Positions 25,929 through 36,321 are shown, numbered from the stretch's first letter. The stretch is 45,440 bases of DNA from an uncultured Ferrovum sp. (GCA_903909215.1 CAIVUX010000022.1:71609-117048); one strand, 5' to 3'. A program made the numbers and translations. Notes: generated by a model from the letters alone, not told the origin.

Positions 25929-27455
25929 TCAGGATGATTCTACCGCACTCAGATTAAGATCGAGTTGTTGGGCCGAATCGCCATCAGAAAAAGTTTCGCC
26001 ATCGCGTCGACTGGCTTCAATGCCGGCTAAGTATTCCGCTGTGATATCACCGGTAATATAGTGGCCATCAAAACAGGACGCATCAAATTGAGTGATGCCA
26101 GAATTCTTCCCGCCCACGTCATCAATCAAATCAGAAAGGTCTTGATAGAACACCGCGTCTGCGCCAATCTCTAGGGCAATCTCGGTATCCGTACGTCCGG
26201 TGGCCAAGAGTTCGTGGCGAGACGGCATATCAATACCATACACATTAGGGAAACGTACGGGGGGTGCGGCGGATGCAAAATACACTTGCCGTGCACCACA
26301 ATCTCTGGCCATCTGAACAATTTCACGGCTGGTAGTCCCCCGCACAATGGAATCATCCATCAACAACACATTCTTGCCCTTAAACTCAAAACCAATGGCA
26401 TTGAGTTTTTGGCGTACCGATTTTTTACGCTCCGCTTGGCCGGGCATAATAAACGTGCGGCCAATGTAGCGATTCTTAATAAACCCTTCGCGATAGGGCA
26501 CGCCCAACTTCAATGCCAATTGCAAGGCGCTGGGGCGACTGGTGTCGGGAATGGGGATGACCACATCAATCACAATATTGGGGCAGATGCGGCGGATTTT
26601 TTCACCCAAACTCTCGCCCATCCTAAGCCGTGTTTCGTACACCGAAATGCCGTCCATTACCGAATCAGGACGAGCCAAGTACACGTATTCAAAAATACAA
26701 GGGTTCTTTTGTGGCGCATCAGCGCATTGGCGGTTATAGAAGTTTCCGCTCTCGTCAATCAATATCGCCTCGCCAGGCTCTACATCGCGCAGCAATTGAA
26801 AACCCAAGGCATCTAAAGCGACGCTTTCGGAGGCCACCATAAACTCGGTGCCCATGGCGGTAACGTTGCGGCCGATGACCAGCGGTCTGATGCCATGCGG
26901 ATCACGAAAGGCCAATAAGCCATGCCCCACAATCAAAGCCACCGTGGCATAAGCGCCATGGCAGCGGCGGTGCACCTGCGAGACGGCTTTAAAAATAGCG
27001 GCGGGATCCAGCTTATGGCCTTCAGCAGCCTCTTGCAGCTCATGGGCCAGCACGTTAAGCAGCACTTCAGAATCGGAATTGGTATTCACGTGGCGACGAT
27101 CTTGTTCAAAAATTTCAGCGCGCAAATGATCGGAGTTGGTGAGGTTGCCGTTATGGCCCAATACAATACCAAAGGGGGAATTAACGTAAAAGGGTTGGGC
27201 TTCGGCGGGAGAACGGGCCGAACCGGCGGTGGGGTAACGACAATGGGCGATGCCCAGATTGCCCTCTAGTCCGCGCATGTCACGGGTACGGAACACATCA
27301 CGCACCAAGCCTAAGCCTTTATGCATGTGGAAAGTATTGCCGTCGGCGGTAGCAATGCCCGCCGCATCCTGACCGCGATGCTGCAGCAATTGCAGTCCGT
27401 CATAGAGCAACTGATTAACGGGTGTTTTGGCAACGATTCCGACAATTCCGCACAT
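25929..27455 (-). CDS. purF: Amidophosphoribosyltransferase
   Basis: PurF commits PRPP to purine synthesis by forming phosphoribosylamine from glutamine. The 508-residue protein begins MCGIVGIV, so Cys2 becomes the catalytic N-terminal nucleophile of the class II glutaminase domain (residues 2-240), with [19 protein letters not shown] and GHNGNLTN. The PRTase domain carries [28 protein letters not shown] and the PRPP loop [18 protein letters not shown] (about 360-377), followed by [19 protein letters not shown]. No propeptide precedes Cys2, as in the E. coli type. It follows cvpA, the usual cvpA-purF order, with 72 bp between. metZ begins 28 bp downstream. Confidence 0.98.
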   Translation of the reverse strand: MCGIVGIVAKTPVNQLLYDGLQLLQHRGQDAAGIATADGNTFHMHKGLGLVRDVFRTRDMRGLEGNLGIAHCRYPTAGSARSPAEAQPFYVNSPFGIVLGHNGNLTNSDHLRAEIFEQDRRHVNTNSDSEVLLNVLAHELQEAAEGHKLDPAAIFKAVSQVHRRCHGAYATVALIVGHGLLAFRDPHGIRPLVIGRNVTAMGTEFMVASESVALDALGFQLLRDVEPGEAILIDESGNFYNRQCADAPQKNPCIFEYVYLARPDSVMDGISVYETRLRMGESLGEKIRRICPNIVIDVVIPIPDTSRPSALQLALKLGVPYREGFIKNRYIGRTFIMPGQAERKKSVRQKLNAIGFEFKGKNVLLMDDSIVRGTTSREIVQMARDCGARQVYFASAAPPVRFPNVYGIDMPSRHELLATGRTDTEIALEIGADAVFYQDLSDLIDDVGGKNSGITQFDASCFDGHYITGDITAEYLAGIEASRRDGETFSDGDSAQQLDLNLSAVESS

Positions 27456-27527
27456 AGTGCCGCAAGCTCCCGGATCAAATTGGGTTCAAGACTTGCGTAT
27501 TCTACCCTGTCCTGAGCAGTACTGTGT

Positions 27528-28034
27528 CTAAAAATAGATGCGCTGGCGTATAGCGTTGGGCAAATAAGGGGTAATGAGTTGGTATCCCCACATTAAGGCG
27601 GGGGTGGAATAGGCTTTTTTCCAAGCGGTTTGCGTGGGGATGGGCGTTAAGCCGGCCAACATTGCCAGGGCCAAGAGGATTAAATAACCGCGCAATGCGC
27701 CAAATAGCGCGCCCAGCAGACGATTCAGCCCACCCAACCCCACGCTCTCCACCAAGGAGCTAAGACCGTAACCCAGTAATGTCATGAGAATAAGGCCCAG
27801 CACAAACAAGCTGATGTAAGCCGTTACCCATTGGCCCATTTCGTTACTGATGATATGGGCCAACCAAGGCACCACCATGGGACTGGCGTAGCGTGCCAAT
27901 AAAAACGCTACCGCCCAACTGGACAAGGCTATTAATTCCTTAACGTAACCACGCATTAAACCAAAAGCTATGGACAACAGCATCACGATCAACGCCACAT
28001 AATCCACCCAGGTTATGGAGTTTAATAAGTCCAT
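27528..28034 (-). CDS. cvpA: CvpA family inner-membrane protein
   Basis: The 168-residue product has four predicted membrane helices (about 12-30, 32-50, 68-90 and 105-125), with family motifs WVDYVALIVMLLSIAFGLMRGYVKE, LSSWAVAFLLARY and LGGLNRLLGALFGALRGY. CvpA was named for colicin V production and has been linked to purine repression and envelope stress, but its molecular role is not settled. The start overlaps the stop of the SPOR protein gene by one base, and purF follows after 72 bp, the classical pairing. Confidence 0.92.
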   Translation of the reverse strand: MDLLNSITWVDYVALIVMLLSIAFGLMRGYVKELIALSSWAVAFLLARYASPMVVPWLAHIISNEMGQWVTAYISLFVLGLILMTLLGYGLSSLVESVGLGGLNRLLGALFGALRGYLILLALAMLAGLTPIPTQTAWKKAYSTPALMWGYQLITPYLPNAIRQRIYF

Positions 28035-28651
28035 CAGTGCGCTTGAATGACTGCGGCAACGCCAATTTTTTCTAGGCGGGCTTTCATGTCTGCGGCTTCT
28101 GCGCGATTGGCCACGGGCCCCACGCGCACATGGGTGCGATCACCGTTCTCATGGTGAACCACTTCACTGACCGTATGAATGCCTTGCTTATTAAGACGTT
28201 TGGCCAAAGACGCTGCCCGATCTGGATTAGAAAACACACCCACTTGCAGCATCATGCCGCCGGCTGCAGGTGTTGCGCTATCTGCAGGCGTCGTGGTTGG
28301 TGTGGGTGGCGTGGGTGGCGTGGGTGTTGGTAGGGTGGATGCAGAAGCAGTCGGGGCAGCAACAGTCGTGTTTGGGGCAACCATCTGGGCGCCCACATCC
28401 ACAGTCAAGGGTTTGGCAGTGGGTTCCGCCTCAGTGATGACGGGAATGGGGTTGGGACTGGGCAGTACCACGGCAGTGGGCAGTGAGTCGGGTGCAGGCT
28501 CTGTGGCTTCAGGGAGTTTAGGGGTTGTCGCATGATTGAGAATCATGGGCAGCAGCAACACCACCATAAGCATAATAATAGCAGCCCCAATCATGCGGTG
28601 ACGCCCCTGACTGCGCAATGCTTGCTCTTGCGATGTTAAAGACGGCTTCAT
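28034..28651 (-). CDS. SPOR-domain membrane protein (DedD-like)
   Basis: The 205-residue protein has a short cytoplasmic N-terminus and one membrane helix ([19 protein letters not shown], about 23-41). A periplasmic linker rich in Pro, Thr and Ala runs from about 42 to 128. A C-terminal SPOR domain (about 130-205: [21 protein letters not shown] ... [25 protein letters not shown]) ends the protein. SPOR domains bind denuded septal peptidoglycan, so the protein probably acts at the division site, as DedD does. The linker contains a short tandem [10 protein letters not shown] stretch encoded by a G-rich 9-bp repeat. It overlaps accD by 4 bp and cvpA by 1 bp. In related genomes folC usually lies between accD and this gene; here it is missing. 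Confidence 0.88.
   Translation of the reverse strand: MKPSLTSQEQALRSQGRHRMIGAAIIMLMVVLLLPMILNHATTPKLPEATEPAPDSLPTAVVLPSPNPIPVITEAEPTAKPLTVDVGAQMVAPNTTVAAPTASASTLPTPTPPTPPTPTTTPADSATPAAGGMMLQVGVFSNPDRAASLAKRLNKQGIHTVSEVVHHENGDRTHVRVGPVANRAEAADMKARLEKIGVAAVIQAH
28300..28335. repeat. Short G-rich tandem repeat in the SPOR protein linker
   Basis: The plus strand holds about two and a half copies of a 9-base unit related to GTGGGTGGC, with four GGG tracts separated by 6, 6 and 8 bases. On the coding (minus) strand it gives [10 protein letters not shown]. It could slip during replication or form a G-quadruplex on the plus strand; neither is shown. Confidence 0.6.
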
Positions 28652-29517
28652 GCAACAATAGCCTCAGCCTGTGTCAGTTGACTCAACAAATTAGTGATTC
28701 GCTCGCGCATCATGCGGCGGTCCACAATCATATCGATGGCGCCTTTTTGCAATAAAAACTCAGAACGCTGAAACCCTTCAGGCAATACTTCACGCACGGT
28801 TTGCTCAATCACCCGCGGTCCTGCAAACCCAATTAGGGCATTGGGCTCGGCAATGACCACATCGCCAATCATGGCAAAACTGGCGGATACGCCTCCCATG
28901 GTGGGGTCTGTCAGCACTGAAATAAAGGGCAAACGTGCGGCAGAGAGGTGTGTGAGGGCCGCACAGGTTTTGGCCATCTGCATCAGCGAGAGCAACCCTT
29001 CTTGCATGCGCGCGCCACCACTGGCCAAAAAGCATACAAAAGGCAACTTCTGGTCCACCGCTGCTTCTACTGCACGTACAAAGCGCTCGCCTACCACAGA
29101 GCCCATGGAGCCCCCCATAAAGTCAAACTCAAAGGCTGCGGCCACCAAAGGCAAACCATTCAGTGTGCCCTGCACCACCACCAAGGCATCCGTTTCGCCG
29201 GTGTTTTGCGTGGCTTCTTCCAGGCGCTCACTGTAGCGCCGACTGTCTTTAAATTTTAAGGTATCCACAGGCGTTACTTCAGAGCCAATTTCAAAGCGGC
29301 CCTCAGGGTCTAGAAAGCCATCTAAGCGGGTGCGCGAATTAACGCGAATGTGGTGATTGCATTTGGGGCACACATGAAAGTTACTTTCCAGATCGGAACG
29401 ATACAGAACCGCTTCGCAAGAACCGCATTTCACCCACAACCCTTCAGGCACAGAGCCCTTGCTGTTATGCTTGTCGCGTTTAATGCGGGGGGGGAGTAAT
29501 TTTTTAAACCAACTCAT
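28648..29517 (-). CDS. accD: Acetyl-CoA carboxylase carboxyltransferase subunit beta
   Basis: AccD, with AccA, transfers the carboxyl group from biotin to acetyl-CoA to form malonyl-CoA. The 289-residue product starts [13 protein letters not shown] and contains the N-terminal four-cysteine zinc ribbon ([11 protein letters not shown] and [12 protein letters not shown], about 29-60). The carboxyltransferase core has [58 protein letters not shown] and [16 protein letters not shown]. Length is typical. It lies 3 bp downstream of trpA and overlaps the SPOR protein gene by 4 bp (ATGA). The trpA-accD link is well known in Proteobacteria. Confidence 0.98.
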   Translation of the reverse strand: MSWFKKLLPPRIKRDKHNSKGSVPEGLWVKCGSCEAVLYRSDLESNFHVCPKCNHHIRVNSRTRLDGFLDPEGRFEIGSEVTPVDTLKFKDSRRYSERLEEATQNTGETDALVVVQGTLNGLPLVAAAFEFDFMGGSMGSVVGERFVRAVEAAVDQKLPFVCFLASGGARMQEGLLSLMQMAKTCAALTHLSAARLPFISVLTDPTMGGVSASFAMIGDVVIAEPNALIGFAGPRVIEQTVREVLPEGFQRSEFLLQKGAIDMIVDRRMMRERITNLLSQLTQAEAIVA

Positions 29518-29520
29518 TGA

Positions 29521-30318
29521 TTAGGCGTCCATGGCTATGCGAAATTGATTCAGGAGTGCGCCCACGCGCGCCGGTACTTCAGCTGCTGCGCTGGCTTCTA
29601 TTTCTTCCACAATGCGAGACCCCACCACCACAGCATCGGCCACTTCTGATAATAAACGGGCTGTGGCGCCATCGCGTATTCCAAAACCCACGCCTATCGG
29701 CACTTTTGCAACGGCTTTGATACGACCGATTTGCTGGGCCACATCCTTAACATCAATGTTGCCCGCACCGGTCACGCCACGCAAGGACACATAATAAATG
29801 TACCCAGTAGCCATTTCAGAAATTTCGCGCATGCGCGCGTCTGTAGATGTGGGTGAGAGCAAAAAAATAGAATCCACATGACGCGGGGCCAGATGGAGGG
29901 CCAAATCGCGCGCTTCGTCTGGTGGATAATCTACAATGAGCACGCCGTCCACACCCGACTCAGCACAAACTCTTGCAAACTCAGCGCGTCCCATTTGTTC
30001 TACCGGGTTAGCATAGCCCATCAGTACCAAAGGCGTTTGATCGTCTGTTTTGCGAAATTCTGCAGCAGCATGCAACACATCACGCAAACTGACGCCGTTT
30101 TTAAGGGCGCGCTCGCTAGAACGTTGAATGGTGGGGCCGTCCGCCATGGGGTCGGAGAACGGTACGCCCAACTCAATTAAATTGGCTCCGCCTTTCACCA
30201 TGGCATGCATGGTGGGCACACATAATGCCAAGGTGGGGTCGCCCACAGAAAAAAAAGGGATGAGCGCTTTGCGCCCCTGGCTGGATAATTGTTTAAATGT
30301 AGCTGAAATTCGCGACAC
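29521..30318 (-). CDS. trpA: Tryptophan synthase alpha subunit
   Basis: TrpA cleaves indole-3-glycerol phosphate to indole and glyceraldehyde-3-phosphate; indole is channelled to TrpB. The 265-residue TIM-barrel protein has LIELGVPFSDPMADGPTIQ (catalytic Glu in LIELG, about 47-65), PLVLMGYANPVEQMG, VLIVDYPPDEA (catalytic Asp, about 125-135), LLSPTSTDARM, YYVSLRGVTGA and VGFGIRDGATARLL. The ordering and residues are intact. It lies 30 bp after trpB and 3 bp before accD. No trp leader peptide or attenuator is seen, as expected for a betaproteobacterial trpFBA arrangement. Confidence 0.98.
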   Translation of the reverse strand: MSRISATFKQLSSQGRKALIPFFSVGDPTLALCVPTMHAMVKGGANLIELGVPFSDPMADGPTIQRSSERALKNGVSLRDVLHAAAEFRKTDDQTPLVLMGYANPVEQMGRAEFARVCAESGVDGVLIVDYPPDEARDLALHLAPRHVDSIFLLSPTSTDARMREISEMATGYIYYVSLRGVTGAGNIDVKDVAQQIGRIKAVAKVPIGVGFGIRDGATARLLSEVADAVVVGSRIVEEIEASAAAEVPARVGALLNQFRIAMDA

Positions 30319-30348
30319 ACATGACTCCTAAAAACAATCTGATCATTC

Positions 30349-31548
30349 TTACAGGGTTAAACCGCTGCGCTCGGCCACGGTGGCCATATCCTTGTCGCCT
30401 CGTCCGGATAAATTCACCAACAGAATTGTATCGCCACTCATGGTGGGCGCCATCTTCATGGCCTGCGCCACAGCGTGACTGGATTCCAAGGCCGGGATAA
30501 TTCCTTCCATACGGCATAAGGTATGGAAAGCGTGCAGCGCTTCATCATCATTAATGGCGACATATTCTGCACGGTGAGTGTCTTTTAGCCAAGCATGCTC
30601 AGGGCCTACACCCGGGTAATCCAGGCCTGCTGAAATGGAATGGGTTTCAATAATCTGACCATTGGCATCTTGGATTAAGTATGTGCGGTTGCCGTGCAAC
30701 ACACCCGGTGATCCGGCCGATAGTGAGGCTGCGTGGTGACCTGTGGCAATCCCTTCGCCACCCGCTTCTACGCCCATCAGGCGAACATCTGAATGGCCAA
30801 TGTAGGGGTAGAAAATGCCCATAGCATTAGAACCCCCGCCCACACAGGCCAACACCACATCGGGTTGACGCCCCACCATCTCGGGCATTTGTGTGAGGCA
30901 TTCCGTTCCCACCACAGAGTTAAAGTCACGCACCATCATGGGGTATGGATGAGGGCCCGCCACAGTGCCGATAATATAAAAAGTATTGTGCACGTTGGTA
31001 ACCCAATCGCGCATGGCTTCGTTTAACGCATCTTTAAGCGTTTTAGAGCCACTTTCCACAGGCACCACGGTGGCGCCCAACAACTTCATGCGATACACAT
31101 TCTGCGCTTGGCGTTTGATGTCTTCCGAGCCCATATACACCACACACTCCATGCCGTACCGGGCGGCCACGGTGGCGGTGGCTACCCCATGCTGACCGGC
31201 GCCAGTTTCTGCAATTACACGCGGCTTGCCCATGCGACGGGCCAACATGGCCTGCCCCACAGTGTTGTTCACCTTATGCGCACCGGTATGATTCAAGTCT
31301 TCGCGTTTCAAATAAATTTGTGCGCCCCCCAATGACTCCGACAAACGTTTGGCGTGATAAATAGGGCTGGGGCGGCCCACATAATGCTTAAGCTCATAGG
31401 CAAACTCCGCCTTGAATTCAGGATCATCACGATAGCGCAGATATTGTGTTTTTAATTCATCAATAGCGGCAATCAATGTTTCTGAAACGAAGGTGCCACC
31501 ATAGGGGCCAAAGTGCCCCTGGGGATCAGGCATGTCGTAAATCTTCAT
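30349..31548 (-). CDS. trpB: Tryptophan synthase beta subunit
   Basis: TrpB condenses indole with serine to make tryptophan, using PLP. The 399-residue product has the PLP lysine in [19 protein letters not shown] (about 80-98), [36 protein letters not shown], the phosphate-binding [13 protein letters not shown] (about 233-245) and [13 protein letters not shown]. The ATG at 31548 follows a strong ribosome site (GAGGAGTGAGG) and overlaps the end of trpF by 23 bp. A second in-frame ATG five codons on is possible but lacks that site. The enzyme belongs to the common TrpB1 type that pairs with TrpA. Confidence 0.98.
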   Translation of the reverse strand: MKIYDMPDPQGHFGPYGGTFVSETLIAAIDELKTQYLRYRDDPEFKAEFAYELKHYVGRPSPIYHAKRLSESLGGAQIYLKREDLNHTGAHKVNNTVGQAMLARRMGKPRVIAETGAGQHGVATATVAARYGMECVVYMGSEDIKRQAQNVYRMKLLGATVVPVESGSKTLKDALNEAMRDWVTNVHNTFYIIGTVAGPHPYPMMVRDFNSVVGTECLTQMPEMVGRQPDVVLACVGGGSNAMGIFYPYIGHSDVRLMGVEAGGEGIATGHHAASLSAGSPGVLHGNRTYLIQDANGQIIETHSISAGLDYPGVGPEHAWLKDTHRAEYVAINDDEALHAFHTLCRMEGIIPALESSHAVAQAMKMAPTMSGDTILLVNLSGRGDKDMATVAERSGLTL

Positions 31549-32170
31549 TCCTCACTCCTCGTATAAATTCACGTATTAAAACAGGATCTTTAATGCCAGG
31601 GGACGATTCCACTCCGCTACTCACATCCACAGCCCAAGGCTTCACCGCCTGCATGGCAGCGACTACATTGTTCGGGGTCAGACCCCCAGATAAAATAATC
31701 GGCAAAGGACGTTTTTGTGGAACCAAGGACCAATCAAAAGATTGCCCGGTACCGCCGTGCACGCCTTCTACATAGGCATCCACCAGCAAAGCGCGTGCAC
31801 CCACATACTCAACTGCATATTGTAGCAAATCAAGATGGGGCGTCACCCGCGCCACCTTAATGTAGGGCTGGTTGTAACGGGCACATTGCGCAGGAGTTTC
31901 CTCTCCATGAAACTGCAAGACATCCAATCGCAGCACAGACAATACCGATTCAATGTATTGGGGTGAAGCGTTTACAAATAACCCCACCAAAGACACGAAA
32001 GGGGGAAGCGTTGCGGCAATTTCCAGTGCACAGGCCAAACCCACCGCGCGTGGACTTTTGTCGTAGAACACCAAACCCAAGGCATCCGCTCCCGCAGAGG
32101 CGGCGATCTCGGCATCTTCAGGACGGGTCATGCCGCAAATTTTAATGCGTGTGGCCATGGGGTGCGTCAT
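31526..32170 (-). CDS. trpF: Phosphoribosylanthranilate isomerase
   Basis: TrpF converts phosphoribosylanthranilate to CdRP in tryptophan synthesis. The 214-residue TIM-barrel protein has [18 protein letters not shown] (catalytic Cys, about 8-25), [38 protein letters not shown] and [21 protein letters not shown] (catalytic Asp). It also has [15 protein letters not shown] and [15 protein letters not shown]. Two starts are possible: 32170 (MTHPMATR...), overlapping truA by 29 bp, or the ATG four codons later at 32158. I list the longer form; neither has a clear ribosome site. The SGGLTP codons happen to match one arm of the palindromic repeat, most likely by chance. Confidence 0.96.
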   Translation of the reverse strand: MTHPMATRIKICGMTRPEDAEIAASAGADALGLVFYDKSPRAVGLACALEIAATLPPFVSLVGLFVNASPQYIESVLSVLRLDVLQFHGEETPAQCARYNQPYIKVARVTPHLDLLQYAVEYVGARALLVDAYVEGVHGGTGQSFDWSLVPQKRPLPIILSGGLTPNNVVAAMQAVKPWAVDVSSGVESSPGIKDPVLIREFIRGVRNEDLRHA

Positions 32171-32960
32171 CCAATGTTAGGGGTGAATCTATCCAACGGT
32201 CTTGAAAGGCGGGCAATTGCCACTTAGGGTCATAGCCCACCCCGGTTAAAATTAATCCATCTGGGGAAAACGTCGCTGCATTTAAACGGCGGTTGCGTGA
32301 GGTCAGCACTTCTTCAATCCATTGCGGTTTTTCACGGCCTGCCCCCACGGCCAGCAAAGCCCCCACCATGTTGCGCACCATATGTTGCAAGAACGCATCC
32401 GCCGTAAAGGAAAAAGCAAATAACGCCCCACGCTGAGATACGGCTGCCACATGCAGCGTTTTCACGGGGGTCTTGGCCTGGCACTCCGAACTGCGAAAAG
32501 CACTAAAATCGTGCCTCCCCAGCAAATACTGAGCCCCTTCGCGCATCAAACCCAAGTCCAACGGATGATGATACCACCCCAGTTTTCCAGCCATCAACGC
32601 CGGGCGTACAGAGTGGTTGAGCAAACGATACAGATACGAGCGGTAGTGCGCCTCAAAGCGCGCATGAAATTCATTGGGTACCGGATGGGCCCACAGTACT
32701 GCCACGGTAGTGGGCAGCAATCCATTTACACCACGCACCCACGCCGTCAAGGGTCGCTCTATGGGGGCGTCAAAATGCACCACCTGCGCACTGGCATGCA
32801 CACCGCTATCGGTACGTCCTGCGCACACCACATTCACATTTTCCATGGCAATGGCGGACACTGCGGTTTCTAAGGCCTCTTGCACAGAAGCCTTACCTGG
32901 TTGGCGTTGCCAGCCACAAAAGGCAGTGCCATCATATTCCACTCCCAGCGCGATGCGCAT
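32142..32960 (-). CDS. truA: tRNA pseudouridine(38-40) synthase
   Basis: TruA isomerises uridines 38-40 in the anticodon arm of many tRNAs. The 272-residue protein begins MRIALGVEYDGTAFCGWQRQ and holds the catalytic aspartate in CAGRTDSGVHASAQVVHFD (about 46-64). VNGLLPTTVAVLWA, FHARFEAHYRSYLYRLLN, RHDFSAFRSSECQAKTPVKTL and FLQHMVRNMVGALLAVGAGR follow, all hallmarks of the family. The length is typical. It lies 8 bp downstream of the FimV-like gene and its end overlaps trpF. The location between fimV/asd and trpF is standard in Betaproteobacteria. Confidence 0.98.
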   Translation of the reverse strand: MRIALGVEYDGTAFCGWQRQPGKASVQEALETAVSAIAMENVNVVCAGRTDSGVHASAQVVHFDAPIERPLTAWVRGVNGLLPTTVAVLWAHPVPNEFHARFEAHYRSYLYRLLNHSVRPALMAGKLGWYHHPLDLGLMREGAQYLLGRHDFSAFRSSECQAKTPVKTLHVAAVSQRGALFAFSFTADAFLQHMVRNMVGALLAVGAGREKPQWIEEVLTSRNRRLNAATFSPDGLILTGVGYDPKWQLPAFQDRWIDSPLTLDDAPHGHTH

Positions 32961-32968
32961 GATGTGTT

Positions 32969-33439
32969 TTAACGTCCTTCCAAGAGCGCCAAGGCCGCAC
33001 GCCGGGTTAGGGCATCGCCGTGATTCATAATCGGTGCGATGGCCTCACGCGCACCTTCCGCATCACCCTTCCACATGCAATAGCGGGCCACCACAATCAG
33101 CTCATCATCGGTGAGGTCTTGCAATGAGCCGGGAACGGGGGTTGCACTTAAAACAGGCTCTTGTTTGGGCACTAAAATAGGCAAACCCACTTCAGCCAAG
33201 TCTTCGCGCGAGACGCCCAATTTTTTTTCAAATGCGGCGTTGTGCAACGCATCTGAATTAAAAGGTGCGCGGGCCATACGCCATATCATCCACAAAAACA
33301 AACCCACCCCCACCAACACACCCACCAGCGCTGTTTCAGTACTATGGGCCAACAACGCGTCATTAACCTCATTAATCCATGACACCTCTAACAGACCGGC
33401 CAGCAACACATTCATCCAATCATTGAGTTGTTCCAGCAT
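32969..33439 (-). CDS. Short FimV-like membrane protein
   Basis: The 156-residue product begins [18 protein letters not shown] and has one strong membrane segment (TALVGVLVGVGLFLWMIWRMA, about 37-57). A charged spacer follows, then a C-terminal helical region LTDDELIVVARYCMWKGDAEGAREAIAPIMNHGDALTRRAALALL (about 108-155) that resembles the C-terminal FimV/TPR-like domain. Full-length FimV (polar organisation, type IV pili) has several hundred more residues with a LysM domain; none of that is present. I start it at the ATG overlapping the asd stop (TAATG), not the longer open frame, because the upstream 18 codons overlap asd. Its position between asd and truA is where fimV normally sits. It is either a reduced FimV or an unrelated small protein; function not known. 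Confidence 0.7.
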   Translation of the reverse strand: MLEQLNDWMNVLLAGLLEVSWINEVNDALLAHSTETALVGVLVGVGLFLWMIWRMARAPFNSDALHNAAFEKKLGVSREDLAEVGLPILVPKQEPVLSATPVPGSLQDLTDDELIVVARYCMWKGDAEGAREAIAPIMNHGDALTRRAALALLEGR

Positions 33440-34566
33440 TACGCAGCCACCAAGATGCGCAACATGCGGCGCAGCGGTTCGGCGGCGCCCCATAAGAGCT
33501 GATCGCCCACGGTGAAGGCGCCCAAATATTCAGGACCAAAAGCCAATTTATGCAGTCGCCCCACCGGCACACTTAACGTGCCATTCACAGCAGCTGGGGT
33601 TAATTCACGCTCGCTGTCTTCGCGGAGATTGGGAATGACTTTTACCCAATCATTGCCGTTGGCGATTGTGCGCTCAATCTCACCCATGGGAATGTCGCGC
33701 TTTAATTTAATGGTGAGGCCTTGGGCATGGCAACGCATGGCGCCAATTCTGACACATAGACCATCCACGGGAATGCTGCCGGGGCTGCGAAAGGCGGGTA
33801 AGCCTAAAATTTTATTGCACTCCGCACCACCCTTCCATTCCTCGCGAGTCTGACCATTTTCAACCGTTGAATCAATCCATGGAATAAGACTGCCCGCCAA
33901 AGGCACATTACGGAAGTGGTTCATGGGCAGCGTGCCACTGCGCAGTTTTTCTGCAACCTGACGGTCAATATCCAAAATGGCAGAAGCCGGATCCATCAAA
34001 AGCGGTGCCACCTCTTCATGCAGGGCGCCCATTTGTTGCAGCAATTCGCGCATGTTCTGCGCACCAGCCCCTGAAGCCGCTTGATAGGTCATGGCCGACA
34101 CCCATTCCACACAACCGGCGCGGAATAAACCGGAAAGTGCCATAAGCATTAAGCTCACCGTGCAGTTGCCGCCGATGAAATCACGCGCGCCGCGCGCCAG
34201 CGCCTGATCAATCACATCTCGGTTGACGGGGTCTAAGATAATAACGGCATGATCTTTCATGCGCAGACTGGAAGCCGCATCAATCCAGTAACCCTTCCAG
34301 CCCATGGCACGCAAAGGGCCAAATACTTCGGCGGTGTAATCGCCTCCTTGGCAGGACAAAATAACATCCATAGAAGACAGACGCGTCAAATCGTGGGCAT
34401 CTTGCAAGGGTGCGCTGCCGCGACCCACGTCGGGACCAGGCGCACCCGCTTGCGAGGTGGTAAAAAACACCGCATCAATCACATCAAAGTCGCGTTCTTC
34501 TTGCATGCGCGCTAAAAGCACCGAGCCCACCATGCCGCGCCAACCCACTAGTCCTACTGTTAACAT
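33439..34566 (-). CDS. asd: Aspartate-semialdehyde dehydrogenase
   Basis: Asd reduces aspartyl phosphate to the semialdehyde, feeding lysine, diaminopimelate, threonine and methionine synthesis. The 375-residue product starts [21 protein letters not shown] with the NADP-binding loop. It has the active-site cysteine in [19 protein letters not shown] (about 130-148), [19 protein letters not shown], and the catalytic histidine in [17 protein letters not shown]. The start at 34566 is preceded by GGAGGGG; the frame is open 34 codons further up, but that part is unlike the family. The protein is of the long gram-negative type. It lies 28 bp downstream of leuB and overlaps the FimV-like gene by one base. 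Confidence 0.97.
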   Translation of the reverse strand: MLTVGLVGWRGMVGSVLLARMQEERDFDVIDAVFFTTSQAGAPGPDVGRGSAPLQDAHDLTRLSSMDVILSCQGGDYTAEVFGPLRAMGWKGYWIDAASSLRMKDHAVIILDPVNRDVIDQALARGARDFIGGNCTVSLMLMALSGLFRAGCVEWVSAMTYQAASGAGAQNMRELLQQMGALHEEVAPLLMDPASAILDIDRQVAEKLRSGTLPMNHFRNVPLAGSLIPWIDSTVENGQTREEWKGGAECNKILGLPAFRSPGSIPVDGLCVRIGAMRCHAQGLTIKLKRDIPMGEIERTIANGNDWVKVIPNLREDSERELTPAAVNGTLSVPVGRLHKLAFGPEYLGAFTVGDQLLWGAAEPLRRMLRILVAA

Positions 34567-34594
34567 AACCCCTCCTTCACAATACGCTGTGCGT

Positions 34595-35665
34595 TCAAGC
34601 GCGTAAGGCGGCCACCACAGCATCGCCCATTTCGCTGGTGCTGGAAACTGTTTCACCCTTCGTGGCAATATCGGCGGTGCGCAAACCCTGCTCCAGAACC
34701 CCCTCTACAGCGCGCTCAACACGCTGGGCCAAATCGGCGCGGCGCAAGGAATATTGGAACATCATAGCCAAGGATAAAATCTGCGCCAAAGGGTTGGCAA
34801 TGCCGCGCCCAGCAATATCCGGTGCGCTGCCGTGAATGGGCTCAAAGAGCCCCAAACCCGCCGCATTAAGTGATGCGGAAGGCAGCATACCGATGGAGCC
34901 TGTCAGCATAGAGGCTTCATCAGAGAGAATATCGCCAAACAAATTGCCCGTCACAATCACGTCAAACTGTTTGGGGTTGCGCACCAATTGCATAGCGGCA
35001 TTATCCACCAACATATGTGTCAACTTCACATCGGGATACTCGGCCGACACTTCCACCACCACATCACGCCAGAGCTGTGTGGCTTCTAACACATTCATTT
35101 TATCTACCGAGCACAATTCGCGGCGCCGTGCGCGGGCGGCCTGAAAACCCCAATGCGCCACGCGCCTGATTTCTTCTTCGTCATACACCATGGTGTTGGT
35201 GCCCACACGCAATCCCGCTGCGTTTACCGCAATGCCGCGCGGGTGACCGAAGTAAATATCACCGGTCAGTTCGCGCACAATCATGATGTCCAGCCCCGCC
35301 ACCACTTCCGGTTTTAAAGTAGAAGCACCGCTTAGTTGGGGAAACACCCGCGCCGGGCGCAAATTGGCAAACAAATCCAATTCTTTGCGCAAGCGCAATA
35401 GGCCGCGCTCAGGGCGCAGTTCGCGAGGTAAGGTGTCGTATTGCGGACCGCCAATGGAACCAAACAAAATGGCATCCGACATCTGGCATAGTTTTAATGT
35501 GGCCTCAGGCAATGGGTCGCCATGATGGTCTACCGCTATACCGCCCACATCCGCCGCCGTGGTTTCAATATCCAGGCCTTCACTTTTAAAAAGCGCCAAT
35601 ACCTTGAGGGCTTCAGCAACAATTTCAGGGCCGATGCCGTCACCGGCCAATACCGCTATTTTCAT
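34595..35665 (-). CDS. leuB: 3-Isopropylmalate dehydrogenase
   Basis: LeuB oxidises and decarboxylates 3-isopropylmalate in leucine synthesis, using NAD. The 356-residue protein has [79 protein letters not shown] (catalytic Lys), [40 protein letters not shown] and [18 protein letters not shown]. The ATG at 35665 overlaps the leuD stop by four bases (ATGA) and gives the standard N-terminus. The leuC-leuD-leuB order is normal. No frameshift or missing residue is seen. Confidence 0.98.
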   Translation of the reverse strand: MKIAVLAGDGIGPEIVAEALKVLALFKSEGLDIETTAADVGGIAVDHHGDPLPEATLKLCQMSDAILFGSIGGPQYDTLPRELRPERGLLRLRKELDLFANLRPARVFPQLSGASTLKPEVVAGLDIMIVRELTGDIYFGHPRGIAVNAAGLRVGTNTMVYDEEEIRRVAHWGFQAARARRRELCSVDKMNVLEATQLWRDVVVEVSAEYPDVKLTHMLVDNAAMQLVRNPKQFDVIVTGNLFGDILSDEASMLTGSIGMLPSASLNAAGLGLFEPIHGSAPDIAGRGIANPLAQILSLAMMFQYSLRRADLAQRVERAVEGVLEQGLRTADIATKGETVSSTSEMGDAVVAALRA

Positions 35666-36309
35666 TGAGAGACTCCAAACAGCCAAGGTTCACGTTGGGC
35701 GCGCAGCACTTCATAGGCGCGAATGTCATCGGCATGACGCAAGGTTAAGCCAATTTCATCCAACCCATTGAGCAGACAATATTTACGAAATTCATCCACC
35801 GCAAAAGAGTGACTTACCCCATCTGTAGTGACCACAGTTTGCTTTTCCAAATCGATGGTCAGGCGATATCCCGGAAGGGCTGCCACCGCTTGGAACAATT
35901 GCTCAACCACAGCGGCCGGTAACACCACCGGCAACACACCGTTCTTAAAACAATTGTTGTAGAAAATATCAGCAAACGATGGGGCGATTAAGGCGCGAAT
36001 GCCAAAATCTTCCAGCGCCCAAGGGGCATGCTCGCGGCTGGAACCACAGCCAAAGTTTTCGCGCGTCAATAAAATTTCAGCACCTTGATAGCGCGCCACA
36101 TTCAGTACAAAATCGGGGTTAATGGGACGCGTGCTGCAGTCTTGTTCGGGCTGCCCTTCGTCGAGGTAGCGCAAGGCATCAAACAGATGCGGCCCAAACC
36201 CCGTGCGGCGAATGGATTTTAAAAACTGCTTCGGGATAATGGCATCGGTATCGACATTGGCGCGATCCATGGGGGCCACGAGTCCGGTTAATGTGGTGAA
36301 TTTTTTCAT
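35662..36309 (-). CDS. leuD: 3-Isopropylmalate dehydratase small subunit
   Basis: LeuD is the small (swivel-domain) subunit that pairs with LeuC to isomerise 2- to 3-isopropylmalate. The 215 residues include [24 protein letters not shown] (about 10-33), [22 protein letters not shown] (about 84-105), and [18 protein letters not shown] (about 109-126). All of these are conserved in the family. Length is normal. It begins 12 bp after leuC and overlaps leuB by 4 bp, so the three are surely one operon. Confidence 0.98.
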   Translation of the reverse strand: MKKFTTLTGLVAPMDRANVDTDAIIPKQFLKSIRRTGFGPHLFDALRYLDEGQPEQDCSTRPINPDFVLNVARYQGAEILLTRENFGCGSSREHAPWALEDFGIRALIAPSFADIFYNNCFKNGVLPVVLPAAVVEQLFQAVAALPGYRLTIDLEKQTVVTTDGVSHSFAVDEFRKYCLLNGLDEIGLTLRHADDIRAYEVLRAQREPWLFGVSQ

Positions 36310-36321
36310 CGCACTCAGTCC

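Noticed and set aside
31674-31686. A perfect 13-base arm of the palindromic repeat inside trpF
   Set aside because: It encodes part of the conserved SGGLTPNNV motif of phosphoribosylanthranilate isomerase, so the bases are largely fixed by the protein. A chance match is more likely than an insertion.
34567-34668. A longer N-terminus of Asd
   Set aside because: The internal ATG at 34566 has a strong GGAGGGG site and starts the NADP-binding fold directly.
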